Shown one piece after another: positions 1 to 13,295 of a stretch of DNA of 64,000 bases. The DNA is from Chrysomallon squamiferum (taxonomy: Eukaryota > Mollusca > Gastropoda > Neomphalida > Peltospiridae). Below the pieces are notes generated by a model. It did no database searches. It saw nothing but the letters and a program-made list of their open reading frames with translations, and was not told the DNA's origin. A program made the position numbers and the translations under genes. Location of the stretch: positions 40,463,251 through 40,527,250 of the forward strand of contig CM022670.1 of the NCBI GenBank assembly GCA_012295275.1, in the 5' to 3' direction. Within the stretch, counting starts at the first letter, position 1. Each line of letters starts with the position of its first letter.

Positions 1-87
1 TATGAATAAAAATGGATTCAGAAAATAAATTATGTGATGAATAAGTGTAAGTTAGTTAATACTAATATAACAAATTTAAAAATTCAC

Positions 88-890
88 CGTTTCGTAGCAG
101 CATACTGTAGGTTCCTACGTCGTGGACGGTGTTGTCACATATATCAGACATCAGCGCCACAGTTGTCGTCGTTGGTACGATTTTTATGTTGAGACCGTTG
201 GCTTCTACTAGAGGAGCTGAAATTTAAAAAACACAAATAAAGAAATAAAACGATGTAAGAAAAACAAGATGTCTGCCAACAGTATGCAGAAGAAGAAGAA
301 GAAGAAGAAGAAGAAGAAGAAGAAGAAGAAGAAGAAGAAAGAAAACAAGAAAAAGGAAAAGGAAAAGAACAGCAGCAACAACAAAAACAACAAAACAACA
401 ACAGCAGTAACAATGAAATCAGTTATTGAAACAGTTATTGAAAGAAGAATAATATCTGTATTTTTACCTGTACTGTAGTAGTAGTAGAAGACGTTGGCGT
501 TGACGTTATATATGTCCAGACACATGTACACGTAAAACGGACTGGTAAAAATGTCGATGGTCGTTGATCTGTAAAAACAAAAAAACAAAAAGATAAAATA
601 TAAATAAAAGGTTGTTTAATGAGTACTATTCATTTATCATTGAAATTAAGAAAATAGTTTTAAAAGTATTAGTGTTTTGAACAAATTATGATCTGTTTTT
701 TACAGTGCTTCTTTCTTTTGGAATAATTTTATGATGTGCAAGTACAATATATATTTTAAACATAATATGTGGGGAAAAAAAAAAAAATATATATATATAT
801 ATGTATAATTTTCCTTGATCAGTATCTTCCTAATGATGATAATGATAATGATGATGTTGAAGATCATCATCAGTATCATCATCATCATCA

Positions 891-936
<46 letters not shown>

Positions 937-1615
937 TCATCATCGTCATCATTGTTCTTGTTGTTATTATTACTAAATTCATCTTTTATTCATTATTAGG
1001 TAAGAAAGAAAACGAAAATGTATAATGACCAGGCTGATGATGTAAACACTGATTATTTCTGCTAAATGTTTCACTGTAATCATTTCGCAAGAGTTTAACT
1101 GAAATAATTACTATTTCTTACAGTTGCGATAGCGATATTTGCAAAAACATTTATTTCTGAAGATAATTAACGAAAGTAAGAGAACGATTATGAAGTAACA
1201 TGATCACCGAGTATCCCATAATGATATAAAATAGTCGCAGAGAGTGCTAATAATAATACTGAAATTTGCTTGTACCGGGCAACGTAGTAGGTTCCGCTTG
1301 TTATGTGACACTCAAACTCTAAGTCTGGGTATGACTGACTGAGTGTAGAAACGGACATGGTTCCGAAGTGCGAACTGTTGAATGTCCAGTAACCTTCTCT
1401 GGAGCTGTAAAATATACCGTTCAGGTTCGAAGGGAAAGAGCAGACTGCACCAACTGAATATAGAAAATAGCCAGAACATTAAAAAATGTGTACATGAATG
1501 TGTGAGGTTCATAGTAAACTAACATAATCAATAAATAAGGTAAATAAGTGTAGAATGTGACAAAGACAAGAAAGAGACAGAGAGACACATACACATAATT
1601 TGCATATACCGACAT

Positions 1616-1704
<89 letters not shown>

Positions 1705-1950
1705 GATTGCACTTCAGAGATAACATTATTTCAGAAAGCGTAATTCAGTAAGAATATACAGTTATTTTTCTTCAAACATTGTTAAAATAAATGAAAATAA
1801 ATATTACAAGGTTGGAAATTTACAAGTTAAATATATATACCTTATAAATTAAAATAGTTAAATATACATACCTCCATACTGTAATCCTGGCCAAACAAAT
1901 ACAACAAAGCAACACAAAATTTCTCCAAGCATATTTTTCCTTATTTCCAT
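88..1950 (-). CDS. Gene C: receptor-like membrane protein paralog, 5' part (runs off left edge)
   Basis: Four coding exons on the minus strand: 1872-1950, 1276-1453, 468-568 and 88-216, with intron phases 1, 2, 1 and 1 (487 nt). Exon 1 encodes a hydrophobic signal peptide; M1 is used as start, though M7 (MLGEILCCFVVFVW) is a possible later start. Exon 2 begins AVCSFPSNLNGIF and exon 3 contains YMCLDIYNVNANVFYYY. Exon 4 contains ICDNT and ends GTYSMLLRNG. These match, block by block, CTFPANLDGIF, YFCWDITELTANTFYFY, EICAIS and GTYRFLLKKG of gene A, with identical splice positions. Donors are GTATGT, GTACAA, GTAAAA and GTGAAT. The remaining ectodomain, transmembrane and tail exons lie outside the window. 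The function is unknown; by family it is a secreted or type I membrane protein resembling the DUF7042-DUF7045 group (from memory). Confidence 0.8.
1620..1698. repeat. (GA)n microsatellite in gene C intron 1
   Basis: About 79 bp of pure GA. Confidence 0.95.
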
Positions 1951-3147
1951 TAAACAACGTTAAAACAAAATCCTCACGATTTCCATGTATTTCTTAAACC
2001 CCAACATTTAGAGAAAATGTTCTTCTTGCAGCGCCATCTGTTTTTTTTCCCGTTGTCATGAACACCACCGATCGTCTGCACACGTTATCAAATTAACATC
2101 GTAATTATAAAAGTTCTCGCTAAATTTAAATTAGCTGAATAAGTTTAACTTTTTAAAAATATATATATATATATAAATAATGTTAGTGAATCACCGAGAT
2201 ATTTTTTCTTGCTTCTGTGTTTGGTAAATATTTTGTTCACATTAACAACTGCACGTCAGTTGTGCATAAGAAATGTTATTAGCCAGCTCGAGGATTAAAG
2301 AGAACAAATACATTGTTACTTCGCCCTGGTTTTTTTTGCTCTTTTTCTTACAGCTTAATTGCCTTGTCAGAGATTAGTTTTTGCGCATGCTAGAGGTTCG
2401 GACTGTGTGTGACTAATAAGCCTTATCATTTAGGCATTATAATTATATATTTGTGATTAAAGTGGACTTACACTCGAGCTCTCCAGCTCTTGCCAAAAGA
2501 ACTAAGCAGTCGTTATATAAGCATACGTTTAACACACGTGTTTTTACATGATCATCAGCGTCTCATTATTTTGATGTCTTTTTTTTATTTTTTTTATTTT
2601 TTTATTTTTATACTCTGAAAGCATAATGTTAATGTTAGGGTTATGTATATCTCCTAGCAGGTTTATATGTGTCAGAGAACATTGGTGTTCTCAATGGAAT
2701 AACAGAAAATTTAATTTACATGAATATATATATATATATATACGTGTGTGTCTGTGTGTGTGCGCGCCTCCTTTAATGTGGGAAAATTAGTGAAAAAGAG
2801 ATTGATATATTTCTTTACATTATTTGCTATAACATTAGGGAATATCAGTAAAGCAAAAGTAATAAAACACTATTTTGATATTAAAATACATACAGGCAAT
2901 CACACAATGTTCACAATAACTAACAGATGCTACGATAAATGTTATAATATTTCGAAATTTATGTGCGAACCAATACGTGTGTGTGTGTGTGTGTGTGATT
3001 GATTAACGTTTATAAAAATTAAAAATTTATATTGCTAGCTAACTTAAATTTAAACTTTAGCTGTGAATTACAATATATTTAACTCATTGCTTCTTTGTAT
3101 TGTTCAGTGTGTATATTTAACAAATATTTGATATCAGTGCATGTTCA

Positions 3148-3190
<43 letters not shown>

Positions 3191-4010
3191 GTGTGTGAAT
3201 AAATTCAGCTAAAGCTTAAATATGTATTTCTTAGTATTTAAAAGTTCGCACTAAACTAAGTTTGAATTGTACTAATTATTTTCGAAATAAATTTGGTTAA
3301 CGTTGCTCTATTTAAAAGAATCGTTTCCGTTTCTTGGAATTTAAAACTTGAGTGCAGTAGCATCAAAAATATATTAATTATAGCAAAGTCCTCGACTTTC
3401 AATGATCCCTGCACATTATCTGTTGGTAGGATACTATCTACAGCCTTATACGTTTGAGAAAACCATAAAGTTTTGAAGTGTGGTTGATATAAGTAATAAG
3501 TAATGTTTTTTAGCTTGTTGTGGGTTGCAGGTTATTGGTTAGAGTACAGGCCATCCAGGTGCTCTAGACTGCAGATTAAATGTCTTAAGTTACCTGTTTG
3601 TTTGTTACAGCCAGCGACTGTCTGGTTTATTAAAGACAATACAGATTTTTCTCTGTCTGAAAGTTTCTGCCGATAGTCGGTAGCCGAGGGGCGATGGCTC
3701 ATATGTTTACCTGTCTCCACCATGGACTTTAAGCAAAACGCCTTTAATATAAACGATTCATTATTGGTGAATAAAAACCCTGGTGTGTTTTTGAGAAAGT
3801 GCGTTTAATAGATCCCCTTGCTACAGATCCAGTGAACTGTTCACACAGTGGTAACTGGAAGTTTAGTTCCAAGTTTCCGTTATTTAAAAGCCTAAGTTTA
3901 ACAAACGTATCAAAAGTTAACACTGAAGTGGCGAATTGTCATCAAGTTTAAAGTATTATTGTTATGTTAATGAACAACGACATCACGACACCATCTGATA
4001 TAAGCTATCT
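1951..4010. other. Upstream region of gene C
   Basis: AT-rich promoter side of gene C with GT repeats (2970-2997 and 3157-3186) and T-runs. A moderately GC-richer stretch at about 3530-3740 may be an old repeat. No gene supported. Confidence 0.5.
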
Positions 4011-4016
4011 GTCTCT

Positions 4017-4067
<51 letters not shown>

Positions 4068-4084
4068 GAGTCCACCCAGTGACG
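4011..4084 (+). tRNA. tRNA-Asn (anticodon GTT)
   Basis: A 74-nt intronless cloverleaf. The D stem is GCGC/GCGC, the anticodon stem TTCGG/CCGAA carries loop CTGTTAA (anticodon GTT), the variable loop is AGGTT and the T stem is GGTGG/CCACC. The internal A box (TGGCGCAATCGGTTAGCG) and B box (GGTTCGAGTCC) are intact, and a T6 run for Pol III termination follows at about 4090-4096. The acceptor stem GTCTCTG/CAGTGAC has a U-U mismatch at its fourth pair. The animal tRNA-Asn I recall has a U-G wobble there, so one base has changed. It is probably functional. Confidence 0.93.
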
Positions 4085-4818
4085 ATGTAATTTTTTGGTA
4101 ATAAATTTTAAATTAAACATTATATATATATTTATAATCTATTTAAAAATGAAATAGTAAAACACCCATCACAGGTGTTTCTTTTCGAAAACATCAGATG
4201 TATCGATATGCAAAGGTTATATCTCTTAACTTAGCTCCTTCTAGTATTATTAAAAAAATAAATATTTAAAATAATAACAATAATAAAAACTATAATAAAT
4301 GTATAGCTAGCATATCAACCCTCATAAATATGCAAACATGGCTATTTCCCGTTCCAGATTATGGAATGTTTTGTTATGTCTTTCTATGCATAAAACACAC
4401 TTTACAGTTAATGACTAAGTAGTTCACAGACTACTGCCATCAGTTTTCTAAAGAATGTTAACACTCATTAATATATAAATATATTAATTTTTTTTAATAC
4501 TTGTTTCACTGTCGTTTAATTTTGATCAATATTCAAATCTGTCAGATATAACCAATGTAAACATTTGTCAGAAAAGTAAGCAGGATTTCAGATATATATC
4601 GAACACAAATATATATCATTAATTATGCAGTGCTGAACTGGATATTGATACACAAATGCAAACCGTATTTTTATTATTTATTTACTAATTATTTTTAATA
4701 TTCATATATATTATGATATATTATTATAAAACCCATAATTTAAATTTGTTATCTTAAAACACTGCTGTTAAATGCTGATTAATAAACGCCATCCCCTAAA
4801 AAAAAAAAAAAAAATTAA

Positions 4819-4859
<41 letters not shown>

Positions 4860-5466
4860 ATTAAAGCACAAAATTTAACTTATTATTATTATTATTACTA
4901 AAAACCAAGTTGAAAAATATCACAAAATCGTTAGTTTGCAAAACTGTATTCCATCTAATAATTTTGATCTATATCAATTGGATTCATCGACACAATTAAC
5001 TTTAATTTAAATCACAGAAAGTTTATTATTCATTAGTTTTAACTGATGCATTCTTGTGAATTTCGTAGCACTCGTCTGAAAAGTTCGTTCCCACTTGAAC
5101 TATGAATGTCATGAATGTCAAACGTCCTGAATCCGTTTTCTTAAAAATCGAGCACGATGACTGAATAAATCTTTCAAAGCAGATTACAGAATAAAAATGT
5201 TTTCCTTTCTTATTTTAATAAATCGTTTTCCATTATATAATTATTCTAAAAACTGACAGTTATAAAGCATTTCATAATTTTTGTTCTTGCAGTTAATTAT
5301 TATTAAAAACTGATTTCTGAAAGTGTTTCTGATGCAAACGTGAAAACATGTCACAATGAATAAGAGGCGAATGACGAAATATTCTTAATTCAGCTGTTTT
5401 CTAAACTGGAACTCGGTATTAGGCTATAATGGTTCATGATTATTCGGTATAAAATAACACATTTCA
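4085..5466. other. Spacer between tRNA-Asn and COX20
   Basis: AT-rich sequence with a poly(A)/(GT)n pair at 4797-4856. Nothing else recognisable. Confidence 0.5.
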
Positions 5467-5775
5467 TCATCTTAATCTTCCTCCTTCATAAAGTCTTCTA
5501 TTTCTAAGAGCCTCGTCCACTTGTTTCTGTTTTATCTGTTCCTGCGCCACCTGATGCCTGCAGTAAACCCACATTCCCAGTGTAATAACAACATAGCCAC
5601 CGAACCCGACATGGGTGGATAATCGTACTTTACTCGTCCACATAAAATATCCAAGTCCAGTCATTACACCGCCGCTAATTCCCGTCAGTAATGATGTTTT
5701 GAAACATGGAATCGAAGTAAGTTTCTTTCCAAAAATCCCTTTATCGTTGTCATTTTCATCGTCTGACAAAGACAT
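5467..5775 (-). CDS. COX20: COX20, cytochrome c oxidase assembly protein (single exon)
   Basis: A 102-residue open frame without introns. COX20 (FAM36A) is an inner mitochondrial membrane chaperone that handles newly made COX2 during complex IV assembly. The family signature is visible: CFKTSLLTGISGGVMTGLGY (first membrane segment), a short basic loop with TSKVR, then VGFGGYVVITLGMWVYCRH (second membrane segment), and a charged C-terminus with RRLYEGG. Human COX20 aligns through its TSRIRRS, VGVGGFILVTLGCWFHCRY and LYEG blocks. I start at ATG 5775 (MSLSDDEND); the open frame extends upstream only from a TTG. It is intronless between multi-exon neighbours, so it may be a retrocopy or have a 5' UTR intron. 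No poly(A) tract follows it. Confidence 0.9.
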   Translation of the reverse strand: MSLSDDENDNDKGIFGKKLTSIPCFKTSLLTGISGGVMTGLGYFMWTSKVRLSTHVGFGGYVVITLGMWVYCRHQVAQEQIKQKQVDEALRNRRLYEGGRLR

Positions 5776-5942
5776 CTTTTCTGGTAATATTGTCAAGGGA
5801 CGCAACTCCAGTTTAATGAAGTTTCTGACAAGAGTGAACGTGACTTAAATTAGTAGTCTCGATTGAAGTAGATGTTTCGCGTGAAAAGGCTGTGTCATTA
5901 AGGACAGTACAATTTTAAAATTGCGCACTAAGATTTCACGAA

Positions 5943-5973
<31 letters not shown>

Positions 5974-7340
5974 ATCAATGATATGCAAGATATTCTTGTT
6001 GTTGTTTTTTAATTTGATTTCAACACCTCAAAATAATTATGTCATGTAACAGATTTATGCTGTTAATTGCATTTTTATTAATTAATTAATTTATTTTTAT
6101 TTATTTATTTTATTCTTCTTATTATTATTATTATTATTTTTTTTTTTCAGTTTTATTATTCTATTGTCATTATTAATGGGCCTGTTTAAATATCTCTACC
6201 GCAATTTTCTGGTGCTTGTTTACATTCGGTAGCTTAAAAACAAGTTTAAACTACCAATTTGTTGCTTTAATTACTTTCTCACATTTCATATAATCTTTAC
6301 ATATATAGTCGAAATTAGGATAGCAAATATCTTATATTGAATGAAACTCGAATTAAAATAGTTCGCATACATCATCAATATTATTCATTATTACAAAACT
6401 TCAAATTTGTTTTTATTATTATTATTCTTCTTTTTTTTTTTTTTTTTTTTTTTGTTTAAAAAGTTTATTTATATACTAAAGATTAGTTGATATAATTAAA
6501 GATAACGTCCACATACAATAGGCAAGCAAGTACCCAATCAGCCAACCTACCCAATAAATAAATAAATAAATAAACAAACAAAATTACATTAAAATTACAT
6601 TAAAATAATCAAATTAGATTTGTCGATAATGTGAGAAGAATAAATTCTATTAAACTTTCATTATTAAAAATGCAAATGAATGACAGACCACAAATGAAAT
6701 ACGATTATTTCAAATAAGTAGAACGAGTTAAATAGTTCAAGCATAATATCTGAATCACAATATTGCGAAACATATTCTATTTCTGCTTCTTATATTTAGG
6801 ATGGTTCTTACAGGACGAGAATGCACAATTAGTATAACATGTGTCATGCAAAACACATGACGAATTACAAATGAGCATATTGTTCGCTTCAATCAACTAA
6901 GTAAAACACAATTCTTTTCTTCGAGTATTAAGATTATCGTTCGTCAGTTCACTCGATTTCATTGTCTGAATGGGGCCCTGCGGATTATCTCAACTGTGGC
7001 TTGCTTAGTCCTAGACACGGCTGTGAGGGAACTGATAGCGAAACAAGCTCTGCTTGGAAACCAATGTTGAAAACAAACGTGGCCGCCATCAACCTGCCGC
7101 TCGAACAATGCGAAGAGAGAGACTTTTAAAATACTGAACGTGGCGTCTTTTAAGAACATTTTGTTGAAGCAAAAAGAACTGATGTGTACAATTTTAAAGT
7201 GAACTTGTGATAACTGTTTTTTTTTTTTCAAAATCTGTTTGATATCTGACAGGACATTTAAGTTGTGTAATAAGAAGCAGCTGTATAAAAAAAAACATAT
7301 AAAGATGACGGGCGACTTTCTTTAACGCTAACCTGATACA
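5776..7340. other. Divergent upstream region of COX20 and gene A
   Basis: Contains (AATA)n at 5938-5974 and a T-run at 6430-6453. A GC-richer block at 6965-7110 with GGCCGCCATC at about 7081 may mark the gene A promoter. A 6-codon upstream frame starts at 7304, just before the gene A start. Confidence 0.4.
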
Positions 7341-7532
7341 ATGTTTGGAATTTCGTTTACGAAGATATTTGCCATATTTCTGTGTATCGTTACAACAAGT
7401 AAGTCATTTATGTTAGATATTTTTTTTTACAGTTTTCCCGTGTATTTTTAAATGTTAATAATAAAACGAATTCTGTTATTGTTCAGTTCTAAGCATAAAA
7501 TACGCATTTATATGTACTTGTGTGTGTGTGTT

Positions 7533-7569
<37 letters not shown>

Positions 7570-8200
7570 CTATATATAAGGCGAGAGACATACATATATA
7601 CGTACATACATACATACATACATACATTATATGACACAAAAAATGTACAAAAACAAAGACATATATAAACAAATAGTAAAAGAAAAGTAACAAAACAAAA
7701 AAAAAAGTAAAAAGTAACCTTTGAGAATAATGCCAGAATCACAAATTTAAAATTTATAAACTAGAAAAAAAAAAAAAAAATAAAATAAAAAAAAAAAAAA
7801 AAAAAAAAGGTTGATATGGAGAAATTACGAAATATTTATACCGATTTTTATTAAATATGTTTTTCAAGCAGACGCCGTTTGTACATTTCCGGCGAATCTC
7901 GACGGTATATTTGACGAGAGCATCAAAGGGGAGTTAACTTTCAATGTTTCGTATATTTCCGGTTACAAACTGCACACTTTTGGTACTTTTCAACTCGACT
8001 GTTACGAGCTGCTGACTACCAAGTATGTCCTCAAGTAAGTAACACGTTCGTTCATTGTCACGTGGTTAGGTAAGTCAGTTAGTTATACTGCTTTTACTCT
8101 TTCAGCATAAATCCCTTAAATTCTTCTTTTAGTAAGAAAAGAAATATGTAAACAAATGCAGAAAGATATGTGTATATCTATCTATCTATTTATCTATCTA

Positions 8201-8292
<92 letters not shown>

Positions 8293-9999
8293 CTAAAATA
8301 TGTTTATAATCACTGAAGTTTTAAACACGTCTTTCTTTGGGAGACAAGTTGCCTGCTAAAAATAATTATTGCAAATGTGAAATAAGGTGATAGAGAGAGA
8401 AAAAAAAAAAAAAGAGGATGCAATGATATTATTTTAGGAATCTGTGGCAACAAAATTATGCTAATAATAAAAACAGTGATATGGTCATAAAAAAAAAAAA
8501 AAAACTGTTTTTGTTTTTCAGAGCGTCCACAAGTTTTAGTTACTTCGGTTTGAGCTGGGACGCTTACTTCTGCTGGGACATCACAGAACTGACAGCGAAC
8601 ACGTTCTACTTCTATGATGGATCAAGTATATTATTTTATTTCATATTTATTTATTTATTTATTTATTTATTTATCTACTTCTACGATAGGTCAAGTATGT
8701 TATTTTATTTGATATTTATTTATTTATTTCCTTCTATGATGGATCAAGTATATTATTTTATTTCATATTTATTTATTTATTTATTTATGTACCTTTATTA
8801 CACTTTAACAAGCGGACTATGGTTGTATCTGAGCAGGCAAGATGATAGTAAAATAAAGTATCAGTAAATTAATTAATTAATATAATGATACTTTATTATA
8901 TAATAATAATAATAATAATAATAATTATTATTATTATTATTATTATTTTAATTCTTTTGTTGTTGTTTGTTATCATTATCGTTATTGTTGTTGTTATTAT
9001 TATAATATTGTTGTTCTTATTATTGTTGTTGTTATTGTTGTTTACTGCATGAAGTAATTAGTATTATTTTTATTATTATTAATTCTTAACAGATGCACTC
9101 ACTGATGCTGGCAATGAAAACGTCAAGATATATCTGGCTGGAATGACGCCCGTCACATCGGAAATTTGCGCCATTTCCAGCAATGTGGCGGGAACCTACC
9201 GTTTTCTTCTTAAGAAAGGTTATAAACAGAACTGTTTCATGTTTAACAAACAGCACTACAAAGTTCCGAAATTAACTTAGTTCGAGCAACATTCCCATCT
9301 CTCACATTCGCAAACCTGAAAACATAAATATACAATCCAAAATCAGAAGAAAGCTACATGAGGAAAACATAGATGTACACACATATACACACACACACGC
9401 ACACACACACACATATACACAGGCTCACACGCACACACACACACACACACACAAACACAAGCTTATACACATACATACACAACAGACAAACATTCATACA
9501 CATAAGTTCTTACTTTATATATATATATATGTATGTATTCTTATTTTAGGCGCTCTTGCTAGTGCAAAAATCACGTGTCCCTCGGAGTTGAACAACTACA
9601 AGACGTACACGACGCAGAAGAGCGGCAGCTACGAGTGTCTGAACAACAACACCTGGTACGATGGATGTACGGACACGACGCTGATGATGTACAATAATAC
9701 ACTTTGCTCAGCGAAAAACTCCTACTCACGTAAGACTCACTTTAGAAATATCACTCAGACTTCTCTTCATGATTTTAAATTTACACTCACACGCATACAC
9801 ACGCACTCATTCAGACTCAGAATATATATTTGAGTAGTTATTGTGTTCGAAACTACCAACTTGCATACATACATACATTCATATATATATATATATAGTT
9901 ATAGATATATGTACATTCATTACGTTTTTTGAGTGTGAGGCGAATAAATGCCGTATATAGGTGCAGCATCTAACGTATATGACGTTGTGAGTGGTATAA

Positions 10000-10060
<61 letters not shown>

Positions 10061-10370
10061 TGTATGTATGTATATATATTTATATATATTTATATATTTT
10101 ATAAGTGTTCTTTATCTTTCCATGACGGCAGAAAGCGGCAAGGTGTACTGTTTGTACAGCAAGACGGTGGGTTCTACGATCTACCTAACAACGTACAGCA
10201 CTGACGTCACCACAGACGACAGTACGACGTACAGGTACACGTGTCATGTAAGTATTCAGACTTGTTTTAAACCTGCAGTGTCTGTTGTCTCTGAATTAGT
10301 AACTTCCTCATCCAGTCAGGACTTCACAATTAACATGTTAAATAATCAGTATGTGAATTCTTCGCAGAGG

Positions 10371-10423
<53 letters not shown>

Positions 10424-10445
10424 TGTATGTGTATGTATGTATGTA

Positions 10446-10500
<55 letters not shown>

Positions 10501-11166
10501 ATGTATGTGTGTATGCTAATACAGGCAATACATATATAACTATACACATGTATATACACAACAACAATGCTAATACACAATACATATATAACTATACACA
10601 CATATACACCAACAACACACACATAAGAACACACAAATCCATCCATCCACACATACTTACCTACGTAGCCACTATCTATCTACCTACTTACATACATGGA
10701 ACTTATCAAAACCGTACCGTCGCTAAACGGGAATTCCCCATTAAAACCGAAAGATATTTCCCCTTTCTAAAATGTAAAACCTCAGTAAACTAAACACCCT
10801 TAAAAATAAAAAGTTCTTGATCTCAGCACATACATACGTTAACTTCATGTTTATATCGTAAAGATACTTTTTTTTTTTACTTCTTTATCAAGCTTATGGA
10901 TACTTCGACAACGGGAATAATCTACAGTTCTCAACATCCTCAGAAATGCCATGGCAACCAAACATCAACATACGCCATTTCACCAGGTGTTGTCGTCGTT
11001 TACTCCTTAAACAGTAAGTGATAATACACACAATACTAGTAGTAATATAGTAATATCAGTACTGATATTAGTAGTATTAGTAGTAGTAGTAGTAGTAGAA
11101 ATAGTAGTCATGGAAACTACAGCAGTAACAGTAATTTACATTATAATAACATTAATAATAATAATT

Positions 11167-11197
<31 letters not shown>

Positions 11198-11198
11198 T

Positions 11199-11233
<35 letters not shown>

Positions 11234-11397
11234 ATGCTGTTATTTTTACTGTTGTTGTTGAAGAATAATTTAAATAAAATTATGTTTGCCAAGAAAGACG
11301 CTACTATCTTTTTTCTAAAATTTTCTTCTGTGTTATTTTTCAGGTGCTTGTACCAGTAAGTATGTCTTAATTTTTAAACATACAAAAGGGGTGGGGG

Positions 11398-11477
<80 letters not shown>

Positions 11478-12963
11478 CGCTATCCATCTTAAAAACATAT
11501 TACCTATACATTTTTGTAACGTTTTTATTTTATTTATTTTTTATTATTATTTTTTAATATCTTTGAATTGAATTGAAAAAAAGGAACGCTATCCATCTTA
11601 AAACATGTTGTGATACATTTTGCGACGGGCACGTTTTTTTTTTTTTATATCTTTTTTCTTATATATAATTTTATACCAATAAATAAAATTAAATCTATTT
11701 TTAGCTCCCACGGTTCCACCGGTCGTAAGTTCGGCATGGATCACAGGTGTTGCTGTAGTTGTTCCTTTAGTTGTGATCCTGCTCGTCATTCTGTTGTCGT
11801 TGTGTTACTACACCTACCGCCGGGACGCGAAAGCGAGGGCTCGTAAGATCATCGACTGCAGAGCGGCAGAGGATGCAGACACGCGAGCTAAAGAGGAAAC
11901 GGAAGAGCGCGGAAAAGCAGCGCCGCATCTGCGCATTCGTTTCCCGGACTACACGCGCAAAAGGGAAGACAGATGGCGGAAGGAGACGGAAAGAGACGAT
12001 GACAGACCGCTTTCGCCAAACGGCATCCATTTTCAGACGAAATCTGACAGAGATTCACCAGACAGTGCGTTTGGATCCATTGACGTAAGTAGACTATCAG
12101 ACTCTTTCACAAATCAGCTTATTTCCAGTCTGAGTAGACGCATGGTTTTCTGATACACGCATGACTTGGCAAATGTGAAAATATTGTAGTTTTATGTGTG
12201 CATATGGCCAGGATTTGAATGTTATTTTACTGACCTTCAAAAACAGTGATTTTTTAAAAAAGTGTTGCGAAATAAGAGTTTAAATAACTTTTAAAATATT
12301 TCCTAGTAGTTTTGTTGAAGTGATCGTTCTTTATTAATAATAAAGCTTTGCTAAAAACAGGCATCAGATAATGTACTTAACAGAGTGAGGATTCGATGAC
12401 TTTGCAAAATAATTTTTACGTTTGTCTTTAGTGAGCTTTGGCATATATATAAAATCGCTGTATATTCGGTGACAGATTATACAACAACAACAACAACAAC
12501 AACACAAATAACAACAACAACAATAATAATAACAATAAGTAATTAAGTAAATAAATAAAATGATGTTGAATTATTTTTAGGATGATGACGAACTGGCTAT
12601 TCTGAGGAAACCGAAACCAGTAAGTATTATTAATATATTTAAGTAGCTTTTAACATTTTAACGCGTTTTTAATTTTTCTTGGTGCAAAAAAATACTTTTC
12701 TGATTTCATTTCTTTAACAGTCACGAAATATATTTCAGGTTTAACTACTGAGTGCAATGTATCGATAAATGAATGTATTAAAACTATAAAAACATATATA
12801 AGTAATAAATCTATGGAATTTCAGGTCAGTGACTTCATGAAGCGACTCATTACTCTTCATGATCAGAAGAAAGAGGCTGCGAAGGAACGGGCAAAAATGG
12901 TAAGAAACATGGACCCAGTTAAGCGCATGTGTAAATTATATGGGTATATATATGTGTGTGTGT

Positions 12964-13036
<73 letters not shown>

Positions 13037-13263
13037 TGCTTAGACTGTATGTGTGTATAATTGTCTTTATTATTCGTGCGACTGAAGTATTCATCCTGTG
13101 TGTAAGTGTTTTCATGTTTTTGTGTTCTGTGTGTTCTTCTTCTTCTTCTTCTTCTTCTTCTTCTAAATCGTCTTTATTATTCCTCCGACTGAAGTATCCA
13201 TCCTTACATCCTCCTTTCATCATCATCTCCTCTTCTTCTTCCTCCTCTTATTATTATTATTTC

Positions 13264-13295
<32 letters not shown>

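Noticed and set aside
3532-3723. 63-codon minus-strand frame starting MVETGKHMSHRP
   Set aside because: No signal peptide, splice context or family match. It lies in a stretch that may be an old repeat, so coding is not supported.
10338-10793. Long frames on both strands with Tyr-Ile and Thr-His repeats
   Set aside because: Products of TATG and TG repeats in a gene A intron.
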